From NCBI GenBank assembly GCA_023379705.1, contig JAMCPS010000042.1:1-46391 (forward strand): DNA of 46,391 nucleotides, given 5' to 3'. The DNA is from Campylobacterota bacterium. GTDB lineage: Bacteria; Campylobacterota; Campylobacteria; Campylobacterales; Sulfurimonadaceae. Position numbers and translations under genes: made by a program. Positions 28,342 through 37,970 of this stretch are shown here, one piece after another. Position 1 is the stretch's first letter; each line of letters starts with the position of its first letter. Below the pieces are notes generated by a model. It was given only the letters and a program-made list of their open reading frames with translations. It was not told the DNA's origin and searched no databases.

Positions 28342-31300
28342 ATGAAAAAATTATGGATACTCAAAGCAGTTGCAGGAATATTTGTAACATATGGAATTAT
28401 AGGCTTTTTTGGAGTTCCTTATGCAATCAAAAATAGCGTTCCCCAAAAAGTTTTTGAGGCAACTAAAGGAGGGGATTTTTCTATTGAATCAGCCTCCTTC
28501 AACCCTTTTACGTTTCATCTGCAAGTTCATGATATGGCGTTTAAAACACCTAAAAAAGGCGATTTCATCCGGATTGATTACTTTGCAATTAATCTTAATC
28601 CATTCGATTATTTATGGAAGTTTGCATGGGTGGTTGAGGATATACGTATTGAAAAACCTCAGATTACTTTGCATAAAGGAGCTGATGGGGAGATGAATTT
28701 TGGATGGTTGAGCGCTCTTGGTACAGATGAGAATAAAACAACCGAAGAATCCAAGCCATTTGCTTTGCTGCTCAATAACTTTACCCTAAAAGGGGGTGGA
28801 GTTACTTATACGGATAAGAGCGAGGGGAAACACTTTCATCATGCAGTTGATTCGATCGGGTTTCATTTGGAAAACATTGATTTGAGAGATGCTTCTGAAA
28901 AGAACGGGATAATGCGATTGTACGCAACGATCAACGAGGGAGGATTTATTGATTTACGAGGCAAGATTGAACGGATAAAGCCTTTTGCGATGGAAGGAAG
29001 CGTAGGGTTTAATTCAGGAAAACTGCACACCCCATGGCGTTATTTTAAAGATAAATTGCCTATTGAAGTCGCGGACGGTATTGCGAGCTTTGGTTTAAAT
29101 TACGCGTTAAATACAGATGATATCAATGCAACAAAACTCTCTAAGGTACATGTCGAGCTAAATCGTTTGCGTATCATCCCAAAAGGTCAGCAGCAAAAAT
29201 TATTGGATCTGAGAAGCTTTAAGCTCTCCGGTGCAAATGTTTGGCCGATGCGCAAAGTACTGGAAGCAAATACAGCAAAGCTTGATGGTTTGGCTGTTAG
29301 CGCTTCACGCAGTAAAGGGGGAGTGATTGACTGGATTGATTACATAGATCAAATCAAAAAAGCCTTTCCTGACGATGAGAATGAAACCAAGATCCCGTGG
29401 AGTTTTAGGATCAAGGATGTAGCAGCTGAAGAGATAGCCTTGGTGTGGAACGATTATGCACCAAAAGAAGCGTATCGCGCGAGTGTAGGCGGGATAAGTT
29501 TGTATTCTCAAAATCTCAGCAGTAATCCAAAAGAGTTAGTAAATGCTGCGGTCCATTTCGGAGCCTTTGAGCTGAATCGGTTGGGTGACAGTAGAGTTGT
29601 TGCGGGCTTTGAAGATATTAATGCAAACGGTATTGTTTTGAACCGTGACGCCAAACATGCAACGGTTAAAACACTTGAAATTACAGGAGCCAATACTTCT
29701 CTTAAGCGGCTTAAAAATGGAACCATTGATTTGCAGAAGCTCATGTTTGCCTCTGTGAAAAAAGAGCCGGTATCAGATACTGCTCCATGGTCATATGTTA
29801 TCGATGAGATTTTCCTCAATAATGGAGGGATAAATTTTACAGACGAGGTTCCAAGCCGCAATGTTGAAGCGAATATCGACAAACTGCAGATCAAACTAAA
29901 TGGAGTCTCCAGTAATCCTAAAACAGCTATAGACATTGAAAGTTCAGGAAGAATCAATCAGAAAACAATGCTAAAGCTTCATGCGCAAGCAATACGTGAA
30001 ACATTGAAAAGCAAAGGAATATTTGAACTGAGCCATTTCTCTCTGCCGCTTATTGATCCTTACATTGAACCAAGTACGTACGCTTCATTGCGTCGGGGTG
30101 ATTTAACGCTCAAAGGAGAGTATTCGTATACACCTAAAGAAACTTCTGTCAAAGGAAAAATCGCACTTGCAGATTGGGTAGTAGAAGACCGACGAGACAA
30201 TTCAGTGCTTTTAGGATGGAATCGTATCGGAGTCACCCCCTTTGTGTATGCCTATCCCGAAAATCGACTCAAAATCAATCAAATCAGCGTAAATGGACTC
30301 TATACAAATGCGTTAATCGATCAAAATAAAACATTAAATTATTCGACATTGAGTAAAGCTAAAAAGAGTGAAGCCAACACAACTAAAGAAAAGTCAAATC
30401 CATTTGGTATTGATGTGGTCAAACTTGCGATTGTTAACAGCAGTGCGACATTTAGTGATCTCTCCTTGCCATTACCGTTTAAAACCTATATTCATGATTT
30501 GAAAGGTGAAGTATTAGGGATATCGACCACCAAAGATGTGAATACTTTTGTTCGTCTCAAAGGGGGGGTAGATCAGTATGGATCGGCCAATATTGATGGG
30601 AAACTTAATACCAACGCACCTAAATCTTTTACGGATATGCAAGTTGTATTTGAAAATCTGGAGTTGAAACAGTATACCCCTTATTCCCTCCAATTTTTAG
30701 GGTATAAAATAGCCAATGGAAAGCTTTTTTTGAATTTGGGTTACAAGATTAATGATGGAAAACTGGATGGAAAAAATCAAGTTGTGATTAAGCAAATCGA
30801 GCTTGGGGAAGAAAAGGCAGGAGGGTCACCGTGGCCGATGCGTCTCGTAGTTGCTTTGCTCGAAGATGGCGAGGGGGTTATCGATATCGATCTGCCAATT
30901 CAAGGGGACGTCAACAGTCCTGATTTTAAATACGGAAAGGTAGTATGGCAGGTCATTGGAAATTTGTTAACCAAGGCCGTGACTGCACCGTTTAAACTGC
31001 TGGGCTCTTTGATGGGGATCTCTTCAGATGATGATACGTTATCTAATGTTTCATTTGAGCCTGGTGAATATGAGCTGACCCCTCCTGTGCGAGAACAGCT
31101 TGATAAATTGGCAACAGTTTTGGCAAAGCGTCCGAAGTTGAGCCTTAAAATACATGGAGGCTGGGCGGCAAAAGAAGACGATCGAGCGTTAAAAATTCAA
31201 AAACTCATTCGAAGCGTCATGGGCGTTGATTCAAAAGAAAAAGCGGATTCGATGGATGTAATGAGTTTAGAAATGGTAGAAAAAACAGCGAAAAAGTCGA

Positions 31301-31590
31301 TGGAAGCTTCTGAGGTTAAAGCCATGCGGGCGCAGATGGAAAAGAAATATGTGCAAGAAGCTGAGTTTGTACGCCACTATACAGAGGCGTTAGTAGAGCG
31401 CCTCATTCTTTTGCAGGTCATTGCTCCGCCTGAGATGGGAGCGCTTGCTACAGCACGGGCGAATGCTATTGCACAATATTTGAGCAAAAATACTGCGCTT
31501 AGCGGTCGTGTTAGTGTATCCGTAAGCGAAAAAGCAGTTGCTGATGCTAAAGAGAAAGTTCCTTCTCGTTTAGAGATAACGGTGCAATAG
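28342..31590 (+). CDS. Large DUF748 (AsmA-like) envelope protein
   Basis: The 1082-residue protein has an N-terminal membrane anchor (about 5-27). A very long beta-rich periplasmic region follows, typical of DUF748/AsmA-like proteins (ESASFNPFTFHLQVHDMAF, LNPFDYLWKFAWVVEDIRI and VIDIDLPIQGDVNSPDFKYG). The last part (about 905-960) resembles an OmpA-type peptidoglycan-binding fold: LTPPVREQLDKLATVLAKRP, LKIHGGWAAKEDDRAL. AsmA-like proteins are proposed bridges moving lipids between inner and outer membrane; applying that here is inference. It is a single gene with its own promoter, followed 52 bp later by the YeiH gene. Confidence 0.85.
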   Translation: MKKLWILKAVAGIFVTYGIIGFFGVPYAIKNSVPQKVFEATKGGDFSIESASFNPFTFHLQVHDMAFKTPKKGDFIRIDYFAINLNPFDYLWKFAWVVEDIRIEKPQITLHKGADGEMNFGWLSALGTDENKTTEESKPFALLLNNFTLKGGGVTYTDKSEGKHFHHAVDSIGFHLENIDLRDASEKNGIMRLYATINEGGFIDLRGKIERIKPFAMEGSVGFNSGKLHTPWRYFKDKLPIEVADGIASFGLNYALNTDDINATKLSKVHVELNRLRIIPKGQQQKLLDLRSFKLSGANVWPMRKVLEANTAKLDGLAVSASRSKGGVIDWIDYIDQIKKAFPDDENETKIPWSFRIKDVAAEEIALVWNDYAPKEAYRASVGGISLYSQNLSSNPKELVNAAVHFGAFELNRLGDSRVVAGFEDINANGIVLNRDAKHATVKTLEITGANTSLKRLKNGTIDLQKLMFASVKKEPVSDTAPWSYVIDEIFLNNGGINFTDEVPSRNVEANIDKLQIKLNGVSSNPKTAIDIESSGRINQKTMLKLHAQAIRETLKSKGIFELSHFSLPLIDPYIEPSTYASLRRGDLTLKGEYSYTPKETSVKGKIALADWVVEDRRDNSVLLGWNRIGVTPFVYAYPENRLKINQISVNGLYTNALIDQNKTLNYSTLSKAKKSEANTTKEKSNPFGIDVVKLAIVNSSATFSDLSLPLPFKTYIHDLKGEVLGISTTKDVNTFVRLKGGVDQYGSANIDGKLNTNAPKSFTDMQVVFENLELKQYTPYSLQFLGYKIANGKLFLNLGYKINDGKLDGKNQVVIKQIELGEEKAGGSPWPMRLVVALLEDGEGVIDIDLPIQGDVNSPDFKYGKVVWQVIGNLLTKAVTAPFKLLGSLMGISSDDDTLSNVSFEPGEYELTPPVREQLDKLATVLAKRPKLSLKIHGGWAAKEDDRALKIQKLIRSVMGVDSKEKADSMDVMSLEMVEKTAKKSMEASEVKAMRAQMEKKYVQEAEFVRHYTEALVERLILLQVIAPPEMGALATARANAIAQYLSKNTALSGRVSVSVSEKAVADAKEKVPSRLEITVQ

Positions 31591-31609
31591 AAGGTTAACT
31601 TATTTTCAC

Positions 31610-31615
31610 TATAAT
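31610..31615 (+). promoter_or_regulatory. Candidate -10 element for the YeiH-type permease gene
   Basis: A perfect TATAAT lies 34 bp before the preferred start (31649), with AAAAGG at 31637-31642 as ribosome site. Confidence 0.45.
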
Positions 31616-31648
31616 TCAATTTTAATTTCAAAATACAAAAGGATGTGT

Positions 31649-32749
31649 ATGCCATTTTCACCTCAAAAACGAGCAGGCACTATGAATGGAATCTTGTTTG
31701 TTGCTATTTTTGCTGCAGCCGCAACGATGATTGCCGATGTGTCTGTCATCAAAAATCTTGGAATTTCGCCATTGGTTGTGGGGATTGTATTGGGTATTTT
31801 TTATGCCAACACACTGCACAATAAATTTCCCTCAGCTTGGGAGAGCGGTATTACCTTTTCGGGTAAGAAGATTTTACGTTTTGCGATCGTATTTTATGGG
31901 TTCAGAATCACTTTTCAGCAAATTGCAGAAGTTGGCTTGCAAGGATTCATGGTTTCACTACTGGTTCTTTCCTCAACGCTTATTATTGGTATTTGGCTAG
32001 GAACAAAGGTCTTTAAGATGGACCGTGATACCTCAATTTTAACAGCTTCGGGAGCATCGGTATGCGGTGCTGCTGCTGTTTTGGCAACGGAACCTGTTTT
32101 GAAATCAGAAGAGCATAAAACAGCTGTTGCGGTTTCGATGGTGGTTCTTTTTGGGACGATTTCGATGTTTTTGTATCCTGTGCTTTATGCTACCATCATT
32201 GAGCCCTCAACGGGATTTCTGCATATGAGCCCCTCAACGTTTGGGATGTACGTAGGTGGTACCATCCATGAAGTGGCACAAGTAGTCGCCGTGCCTGCAT
32301 CGGTGCCGGGTGCAGGTGAGAATATGGCGAACACGGCAGTTATTGTTAAAATGACACGGGTGATAATGATTGCTCCAATGCTGATCGTATTGGGACTGGT
32401 TTTGAGCAGTATGGCGAAGAAATCAGGGGGTGAGGGATCAAAAGTTAAGCTGATTATCCCATGGTTTGCTGTTTATTTTATCGGTATGGCAGGGGTTAAT
32501 TCGCTGATCCATGATTACACATTAACCGCTTCTGCAGATGTGGCAACGATTATCACGGGAGTCATTGCAAATATTAACATGATCGACACCTTTTTGCTAA
32601 CGATGGCGATGACGGCGTTAGGGATGGGGACCCGTTTTGCCAAATTCAAAGGGCTAGGCTTGGCACCTGTTTACACAGCTGGTTCGATGTTTATTTGGCT
32701 TGTAGTAGGTGGATTTGTAATAACACAATGGGTTGTTGCAACGTTTTAA
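31649..32749 (+). CDS. YeiH/UPF0324-family membrane protein
   Basis: A 366-residue polytopic inner-membrane protein with about ten hydrophobic spans. Family motifs are ISPLVVGIVLGIFYANT, RFAIVFYGFRITFQQI, TASGASVCGAAAVLATEPV and the conserved GGTIHEVAQVVA. The family is often labelled putative sulfate exporter, but its transported substrate is not firmly established. Such a role would suit a sulfur oxidiser. The ATG at 31649 is six bases after AAAAGG; the ATG at 31643 abuts the ribosome site and is unlikely. The stop directly abuts the convergent comM-like stop. Confidence 0.88.
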   Translation: MPFSPQKRAGTMNGILFVAIFAAAATMIADVSVIKNLGISPLVVGIVLGIFYANTLHNKFPSAWESGITFSGKKILRFAIVFYGFRITFQQIAEVGLQGFMVSLLVLSSTLIIGIWLGTKVFKMDRDTSILTASGASVCGAAAVLATEPVLKSEEHKTAVAVSMVVLFGTISMFLYPVLYATIIEPSTGFLHMSPSTFGMYVGGTIHEVAQVVAVPASVPGAGENMANTAVIVKMTRVIMIAPMLIVLGLVLSSMAKKSGGEGSKVKLIIPWFAVYFIGMAGVNSLIHDYTLTASADVATIITGVIANINMIDTFLLTMAMTALGMGTRFAKFKGLGLAPVYTAGSMFIWLVVGGFVITQWVVATF

Positions 32750-34255
32750 TTACCGTTTTCGATAACTCAGCGCCTCCATCAGGTGCTCTTTTTGTATATT
32801 CTCTACCCCCTCTATATCAGCGACGGTACGGGCGACTTTTAAAACCCTTGATACTGCTCGAAACGAGAGGGAAAAGCGTCCGATGGCTTGGTCCAGTATC
32901 CCTTTTCCTTCATCATTAAGTGCGCAATACTTTTCTAAATCGGTATCGCTTAGTGAGCCGTTAAGTGTTTTTTGCCCCCTTCTTTTTTGTTGAGAGAATG
33001 CTTCCCGCACTTTTGTATGAAATTGGTGTGAGGTATAGGAGCTTTTATCTTCTGCAGAGGTAGGGTGCATTTGGACGTATAAATCGATCCGATCCAAAAA
33101 AGGATCGGAAAGACGTGATCGGTAGCGATTCATTTCCAAATCGCTACAACGGCAGGCAATGCTTTTGCTGAACAGATTCCCGCAGGGGCAGGGATTCATT
33201 GCCGCTATAAAGAGAAAATTGGCATCGTAGGTAACTTTGGCATTAACGCGTGAAATACGAATGTGTCGATCTTCCATGGGTTCTCGCAGGGCTTCAAGCA
33301 CATTCTTAGAAAAATGAGGGAGTTCATCGAAGAATAAAATGCCATTGTGTGCCAAGCCCACTTCCCCGATCTGTGCTTTGTGGCTGCCGCCTCCGAAGAT
33401 ACTGGCCCCGGTACTGGTATGGTGTGGTGAGCGAAAGGGGCGTAGAGGGGTGAATGCAGGTTCTTTTCCCTCTAATATTTCTAATTTAGCACAATCGAGC
33501 ATCTCGTTATTATTGAGTGGAGGGAGAATATGCTGTAGCCGTTTTGCTATCATGGACTTTCCTGAACCAGGGGAACCTTCTAATAGGAGGTTATGCATCC
33601 CTGCGGCACTTATAAGTGCCGCGCGTTTTGCATGTTCCTGACCTTTAATATCTTTGAAATCCAAAGGGTACTCTTCGTGATGATAGTAGGGTTGTTCATT
33701 ATGTATGGTTGATGGAAATTCAAAAGAGGTGGATTGTGCATGCGGGATGGTTTCTTTTGCTTGCAGCAGCTCTAAGGTTTGGGTTAGGGTTGACACGCCG
33801 TAAAAAGAGACATTGGGTATCTTTGAGAGCTTATTTAGGCTCTTATAGGGAACAATTGCTTTGGTGATTGCTCCTTGATTGGCTAGTGAGAGGATGATGG
33901 GATACAGAAGCGTATTTTCAGTTACAGAACCATCCAATCCCAGTTCCCCAAAGACATGCCATTCATCAAGTTTAATGTCATTATTGCCCAAGGCAATGAG
34001 CACGGCAATGGCAAGATCAAAATGGGATCCTTCTTTGCGCAAATCACTGGGGGCCAGATTCACAGTCAGCCGTTTAGGCGGAAAGGTGAATTCGTTGCTT
34101 AAGAGAGCCGATTTTACCCGTTCTTTTGACTCTGTAATAGCGGTATTGACCATTCCGACAATGCTAAATGCAGGTAGTCCTTTTGTGGCGGTAAACTGAA
34201 CTTCAACGGTTTTGGCGTCAATCCCCTCTAGTGTCGCGCATAGCAATTGTTTCAT
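32750..34255 (-). CDS. comM: ComM/YifB-family magnesium-chelatase-like AAA+ ATPase
   Basis: The 501-residue protein has the N-terminal ChlI/Lon-S5-like fold (TVEVQFTATKGLPAFSIVG, with NLAPSDLRKEGSHFDLAIAV). An AAA+ core follows with Walker A GSPGSGKSM and GASIFGGGSHKAQIGEV. A CPCG-x-CRC zinc-like segment and a C-terminal Mg-chelatase domain (FSLSFRAVSRVLKVARTVAD) complete it. ComM homologues act as helicases promoting branch migration during recombination of incoming DNA. The gene is alone, 84 bp after def on the same strand, with a perfect inverted repeat in the gap. Confidence 0.92.
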   Translation of the reverse strand: MKQLLCATLEGIDAKTVEVQFTATKGLPAFSIVGMVNTAITESKERVKSALLSNEFTFPPKRLTVNLAPSDLRKEGSHFDLAIAVLIALGNNDIKLDEWHVFGELGLDGSVTENTLLYPIILSLANQGAITKAIVPYKSLNKLSKIPNVSFYGVSTLTQTLELLQAKETIPHAQSTSFEFPSTIHNEQPYYHHEEYPLDFKDIKGQEHAKRAALISAAGMHNLLLEGSPGSGKSMIAKRLQHILPPLNNNEMLDCAKLEILEGKEPAFTPLRPFRSPHHTSTGASIFGGGSHKAQIGEVGLAHNGILFFDELPHFSKNVLEALREPMEDRHIRISRVNAKVTYDANFLFIAAMNPCPCGNLFSKSIACRCSDLEMNRYRSRLSDPFLDRIDLYVQMHPTSAEDKSSYTSHQFHTKVREAFSQQKRRGQKTLNGSLSDTDLEKYCALNDEGKGILDQAIGRFSLSFRAVSRVLKVARTVADIEGVENIQKEHLMEALSYRKR

Positions 34256-34311
34256 TTTGTGCTACCCTGTTTTTAGGATAATTGTAGCTTAGAGGAAAAT
34301 CAGTGGATTAA

Positions 34312-34330
34312 ATATTGCAATCTGCAATAT
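34312..34330. repeat. Perfect 8-bp inverted repeat between def and comM
   Basis: ATATTGCA and TGCAATAT are separated by ATC. It lies 57-75 bp upstream of the comM-like start and 10 bp past the def stop. There is no T-tract, so a dimeric regulator site is as likely as an RNA hairpin. Confidence 0.5.
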
Positions 34331-34339
34331 CTTTAGGGG

Positions 34340-34855
34340 TTATTTTTTTTCTTTGATTACTTTTTTGAGCTCTTTCTCAAACTTTTTGCGTCGACTGTAG
34401 GAAAGGTGATCGATGAAAAGCTTTCCATTCAAGTGGTCCATCTCATGCTGTATGGCAATAGAGAGAAGGTTATCTGCTTCAAGAGTGCACTGGACTCCAT
34501 GGCGATTGTGGTAATGTAAGGTAAGCGATTCATAGCGTTCAATGTCTTCGTAAAATCCAGGTACGCTCAAACACCCTTCTTGGTAGGTTGCTTTACCTCT
34601 GGTATTGACTATATGAGGGTTAATAATTTCTAGCAGATTAGATCGATCTTGATTGCCTTCTTCATCAGGAATACACAAAATAAGTGCTCTGATGGGCATG
34701 GCTACTTGAATGGCTGCTAATCCAATTCCGTTATTGTTTATCATGGTTTCATACATATTGTCAAGAAATGTATGCAACTGTTCATCAAACATTGCCACAT
34801 CAGCAGAAAGGGTTTTAAGAAGTTTATTGGGATACGTAATAATTGGAAGCAGCAT
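34340..34855 (-). CDS. def: Peptide deformylase
   Basis: Removes the N-formyl group from nascent proteins. The 171 residues have all three metalloenzyme motifs: GIGLAAIQ (43-50), EGCLS with Cys95, and QHEMDH with His137, Glu138 and His141. I chose ATG 34855, five bases after AAGAG and 11 bp after the upstream stop; the longer frame starts at TTG inside the upstream gene and is unlikely. It is cotranscribed with clpP and tig, all acting on new or damaged proteins. Confidence 0.95.
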   Translation of the reverse strand: MLLPIITYPNKLLKTLSADVAMFDEQLHTFLDNMYETMINNNGIGLAAIQVAMPIRALILCIPDEEGNQDRSNLLEIINPHIVNTRGKATYQEGCLSVPGFYEDIERYESLTLHYHNRHGVQCTLEADNLLSIAIQHEMDHLNGKLFIDHLSYSRRKKFEKELKKVIKEKK

Positions 34856-34866
34856 GTAATCTCTTG

Positions 34867-35925
34867 TTAATAGTTGCAAACAACATAATGGAATTTCTTT
34901 TCATCGTTTGAAGAGTGCATCGCATCGAGGGTTCCTACGAGAATTTCTTCAGTAGAATGAGATGGATTTAATTCGGAAATACCGATAGCAATTTGCAGCT
35001 GTATTTCTTGGTCTCCGAGAAAAAAGTTAGAAGAAGAGACCAATTCATAAAGACGGTCAGCTGCTAATTTGGCACTTTGGGTATCGGTATGTTTGAGTAG
35101 CATCGCGAATATTCCCTCACCGTAATGCGCAACAATGTCACTCCTTCGGGAAGTTTTTAGAAGTAAACGTGCGACAGTGCGTATCATTAGCCCCTTAGCC
35201 TTTTCACTGTTGATCAGGGCTATGGTGGCATTGGAAAGCTGTACCATTATGAGGGAGCTTTTGTGATGAAACTCTTCGATGAGATTGGACTCTTGTTTTA
35301 ATTTATTGAGAAGATAGCGCTTATTATACACACCGTACTGGTTGTCAAATATCGTCTCATTTTCTACTTGTTTTACAATGGTTGCCGTTTCACCATAGAG
35401 AACTTTCATATGGGTAACTTGCTTATTGAGGATCCCGCTTAATTTGCTAACATCATCGGTGAGGGAATGTAATACTTGTTCTGCTGCATCCAAGGAAGGG
35501 ATATTTTTGATTTCATCTCGCCGTTTTTCAAGAATCTTTTCCATAAGCGTCATATTCTTATAGAGGGTTGCACTTAACTGCAAGATACTTTTGACGGATG
35601 AAAAACCTTGCTTGAGTGTTTTTTCCAGTTCTAGATTTTGTTCATCTTCATTGGTGTCTTCCATTTCTAAAATCGAACCGATCTGACGACGGAGACTTTC
35701 GCTTTTTTCTTCTAATATACGATCAAAATAGAGGGAAAAATTATTAGGTGTTGGCGGAAGATTGTCGGAAATAAGGGCATTTAGAACTTCTTTGGAAAAA
35801 ATTTCCAAATCACTGGTAGGATCGTTTAGTGACCCAACATGCAAGCCCCCAGCTTGGATCGATTGACCATCAGCAACGCGTGACGCTGCACTATGAGAAA
35901 ACGATTCTACTGAGGTGTCTTTCAT
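34867..35925 (-). CDS. GGDEF-fold protein with degenerate active site
   Basis: The 352-residue soluble protein has a long helical N-terminal part (about 40-190) and a C-terminal GGDEF-like domain. The domain entry reads DNQYGVYNKRYLLNKL (194-209), close to the usual D-x-LTGLYNRR, but the catalytic loop is HYGEGIF (267-273) instead of GGDEF. The wider RRSDIVAHYGEG-x-FAMLL frame is kept. Diguanylate cyclase activity is doubtful; binding or structural roles are possible. It lies between clpP (14 bp upstream) and def (11 bp downstream), a place where C. jejuni has no such gene as I recall it. Function unknown. Confidence 0.75.
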   Translation of the reverse strand: MKDTSVESFSHSAASRVADGQSIQAGGLHVGSLNDPTSDLEIFSKEVLNALISDNLPPTPNNFSLYFDRILEEKSESLRRQIGSILEMEDTNEDEQNLELEKTLKQGFSSVKSILQLSATLYKNMTLMEKILEKRRDEIKNIPSLDAAEQVLHSLTDDVSKLSGILNKQVTHMKVLYGETATIVKQVENETIFDNQYGVYNKRYLLNKLKQESNLIEEFHHKSSLIMVQLSNATIALINSEKAKGLMIRTVARLLLKTSRRSDIVAHYGEGIFAMLLKHTDTQSAKLAADRLYELVSSSNFFLGDQEIQLQIAIGISELNPSHSTEEILVGTLDAMHSSNDEKKFHYVVCNY

Positions 35926-35939
35926 GCTCTTCTACCTTC

Positions 35940-36536
35940 TTATTTTTCTTCTTTGTCTTTTTGAAGAAGTACTTCGTCAATGATACCATATTCGACACCT
36001 TCTGCGGCTGACATAAAGTTATCGCGATCGGTATCTTTCTCAAGTTTTTTAACGCTTTGCCCACAGTTTTTGGCCAAAATTTCATTGAGCTCGGCTTTCA
36101 TGCGCAAAATTTCTTTGGCTTGAATCTCGATGTCGGTTGCTTGACCTTGTGCACCGCCTAGAGGCTGGTGTATCATAATCCGTGCATGGGGAAGGGCATA
36201 ACGTTTTCCTTTAGCCCCTGAGCTCAACAAGAAAGCTCCCATCGATGCCGCTTGCCCGATACATATGGTACAAATGTCGGGACGAATGTAATTCATTGTA
36301 TCGTAAATCGCCATACCTGCTGTGATAACACCGCCAGGAGAGTTAATGTAAAAATAGATGTCTTTTTGAGGATCTTCCGCTTCTAAAAAAAGCATTTGTG
36401 CCACAATTGATGAAGCAACTTGATCATGCACTTCACCGCTTAGCATGATGATACGGTCTTTTAAGAGACGTGAATAAATGTCATACGAGCGCTCACCGCG
36501 ACCCGTTTTTTCAATGACGTAAGGAATGTAGCTCAT
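35940..36536 (-). CDS. clpP: ATP-dependent Clp protease proteolytic subunit
   Basis: Serine protease barrel that degrades proteins delivered by ClpX or ClpA. The 198 residues contain the catalytic triad Ser98 ([12 protein letters not shown]), His123 ([11 protein letters not shown]) and Asp172 ([10 protein letters not shown]), and the YFYINSPGG oxyanion region. It follows tig by 5 bp, the conserved tig-clpP pairing, and is followed by the GGDEF-like gene and def. No CIRCE or HspR-type operator is evident upstream of the operon. Confidence 0.97.
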   Translation of the reverse strand: MSYIPYVIEKTGRGERSYDIYSRLLKDRIIMLSGEVHDQVASSIVAQMLFLEAEDPQKDIYFYINSPGGVITAGMAIYDTMNYIRPDICTICIGQAASMGAFLLSSGAKGKRYALPHARIMIHQPLGGAQGQATDIEIQAKEILRMKAELNEILAKNCGQSVKKLEKDTDRDNFMSAAEGVEYGIIDEVLLQKDKEEK

Positions 36537-36541
36537 GGGGC

Positions 36542-37837
36542 TTACTTGATTTTATCGTTAAGCAATTTGCTCAAAACGCGATCTTCGATCATTGCCATTT
36601 GAATTGCCGGAAGATAGCCAGATTCTTGGTAGTTTTTGTAAACAGCCGCTGGATCTTGTCCCATTTGCATTGCTTCGTAATAGATGGTTTGCATCAGCTC
36701 TTGTTCGTTGACAGAGATGTTCTCCGCTTTTGCCAATGCATCTACGATAAAGGTCGCTTTTACTGCACGGCACGCATCATCACGGAAGGTTTCACGCATT
36801 TCTTTAATTTTATTTTCATTGTCACGCAGTTGGGCAATTTCTTCTTCGCTCATCTCACGTGCTTTTTTATTAAGAGCCATGTCAATTTCTTGTTCAACGA
36901 TGAAGTCTGGAAGATCGATGGTGAAGGTTGATACAAAGTGTTCCATAAGATTTGGCTTGAGTTCATCATTGTACAATTTGCTCATCGCTTCATTCTCTAG
37001 CTGCTCTTTTACTTTTTCTTTGAGCATTTCAAGATTTGCATCTTCAAATCCCGGTAACATTTTTTTAGCCAATTCGTCATCAAGAACAACAGGCTCTTTT
37101 GTTTGAATCGCGTGAATTTTTACTTTGAAGCTTGCAGGTTTGCCTGCTAATTTTTCTCCGCCGTAGTTTTCCGGGAAAGTAACGTCGATGGTTTTTTCAT
37201 TGCCTTTGCTCATGCCGATTACTTGATCTTCAAAGCCCGGAATAAATTGTCCGCTTCCAAGATGCAGGGAAAAGTTTTCTGCTTTGCCCCCTTCGAATGC
37301 AACGCCGTCAATAAAGCCTTCAAAATCGATAAGGGCAGTATCACCACTCACGAGAGGACGACTCTCATCAACTTCTACTAATGGTGCTTGAGCACCTGCG
37401 AGTTCTTGGATACGTGCAATAATTTCGTCATCCGAAACGGCAGGTTTTGTTACATCCGGAATGAGGGCAACGTAGTCTCCAAGTTCAATAGCGGGACGCG
37501 TAGCAATGGTTACCTCGACATCAATACCATTGTCAGTTTTTTCAAATTTAGTAATTTGCGGCTCGCCGATGAGGGTATCTGGATTGATATCCATGAGCTT
37601 AAGCCCTTCATTGAGCAAATCACGTAGCGCTTGCGCCTCAGCGTCTTGTAGCAAACGTTCACCATACTGCTTTTTAACAGCATCCATAGGCACTTTTCCT
37701 TTGCGGAAACCCGGTACCTTTGCATCTTTGCTGAGTTGTTTAGCAATTTTTTCGATGTTATTATCGAGTGTGTTGCGCGTAATAGCGGCATTTATTTTTG
37801 CATTAGCAGAATTGATTTTATTGGTTGTGATTTGCAT
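36542..37837 (-). CDS. tig: Trigger factor (ribosome-associated chaperone, prolyl isomerase)
   Basis: Binds the ribosome exit tunnel and shields nascent chains. The 431 residues include the N-terminal ribosome-binding domain with the signature PGFRKGKVP (about 40-50), an FKBP-type isomerase domain (about 155-240: [32 protein letters not shown]), and a C-terminal helical chaperone domain. The true start is ATG 37837 (MQITTNK), preceded by AAAGGGATTCA. The open frame continues 84 codons further upstream, but that part is non-conserved sequence overlapping the folE 5' region. It heads the tig-clpP-GGDEF-def operon. Confidence 0.96.
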   Translation of the reverse strand: MQITTNKINSANAKINAAITRNTLDNNIEKIAKQLSKDAKVPGFRKGKVPMDAVKKQYGERLLQDAEAQALRDLLNEGLKLMDINPDTLIGEPQITKFEKTDNGIDVEVTIATRPAIELGDYVALIPDVTKPAVSDDEIIARIQELAGAQAPLVEVDESRPLVSGDTALIDFEGFIDGVAFEGGKAENFSLHLGSGQFIPGFEDQVIGMSKGNEKTIDVTFPENYGGEKLAGKPASFKVKIHAIQTKEPVVLDDELAKKMLPGFEDANLEMLKEKVKEQLENEAMSKLYNDELKPNLMEHFVSTFTIDLPDFIVEQEIDMALNKKAREMSEEEIAQLRDNENKIKEMRETFRDDACRAVKATFIVDALAKAENISVNEQELMQTIYYEAMQMGQDPAAVYKNYQESGYLPAIQMAMIEDRVLSKLLNDKIK

Positions 37838-37970
37838 TGAATCCCTTTGTTGCTTTATCATTTGGTTGAATAAATGGTGGCAATAATAGCGTAGTATGGT
37901 TAATAAATGGCTGAATAAAAGCCATAACATGTTAAAGTAATAGCAACGTAAAACATACAAGTGAGAGACT
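37838..37970. promoter_or_regulatory. Divergent tig/folE control region with direct repeats
   Basis: The 133-bp gap holds a near-identical direct repeat, GGTTGAATAAATGG (37864-37877) and GGTTAATAAATGG (37898-37910), 34 bp apart. A 6-bp inverted repeat, ATGGCT/AGCCAT (37907-37925), overlaps the second copy. Both divergent promoters must lie here. I cannot assign a regulator. Confidence 0.4.
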
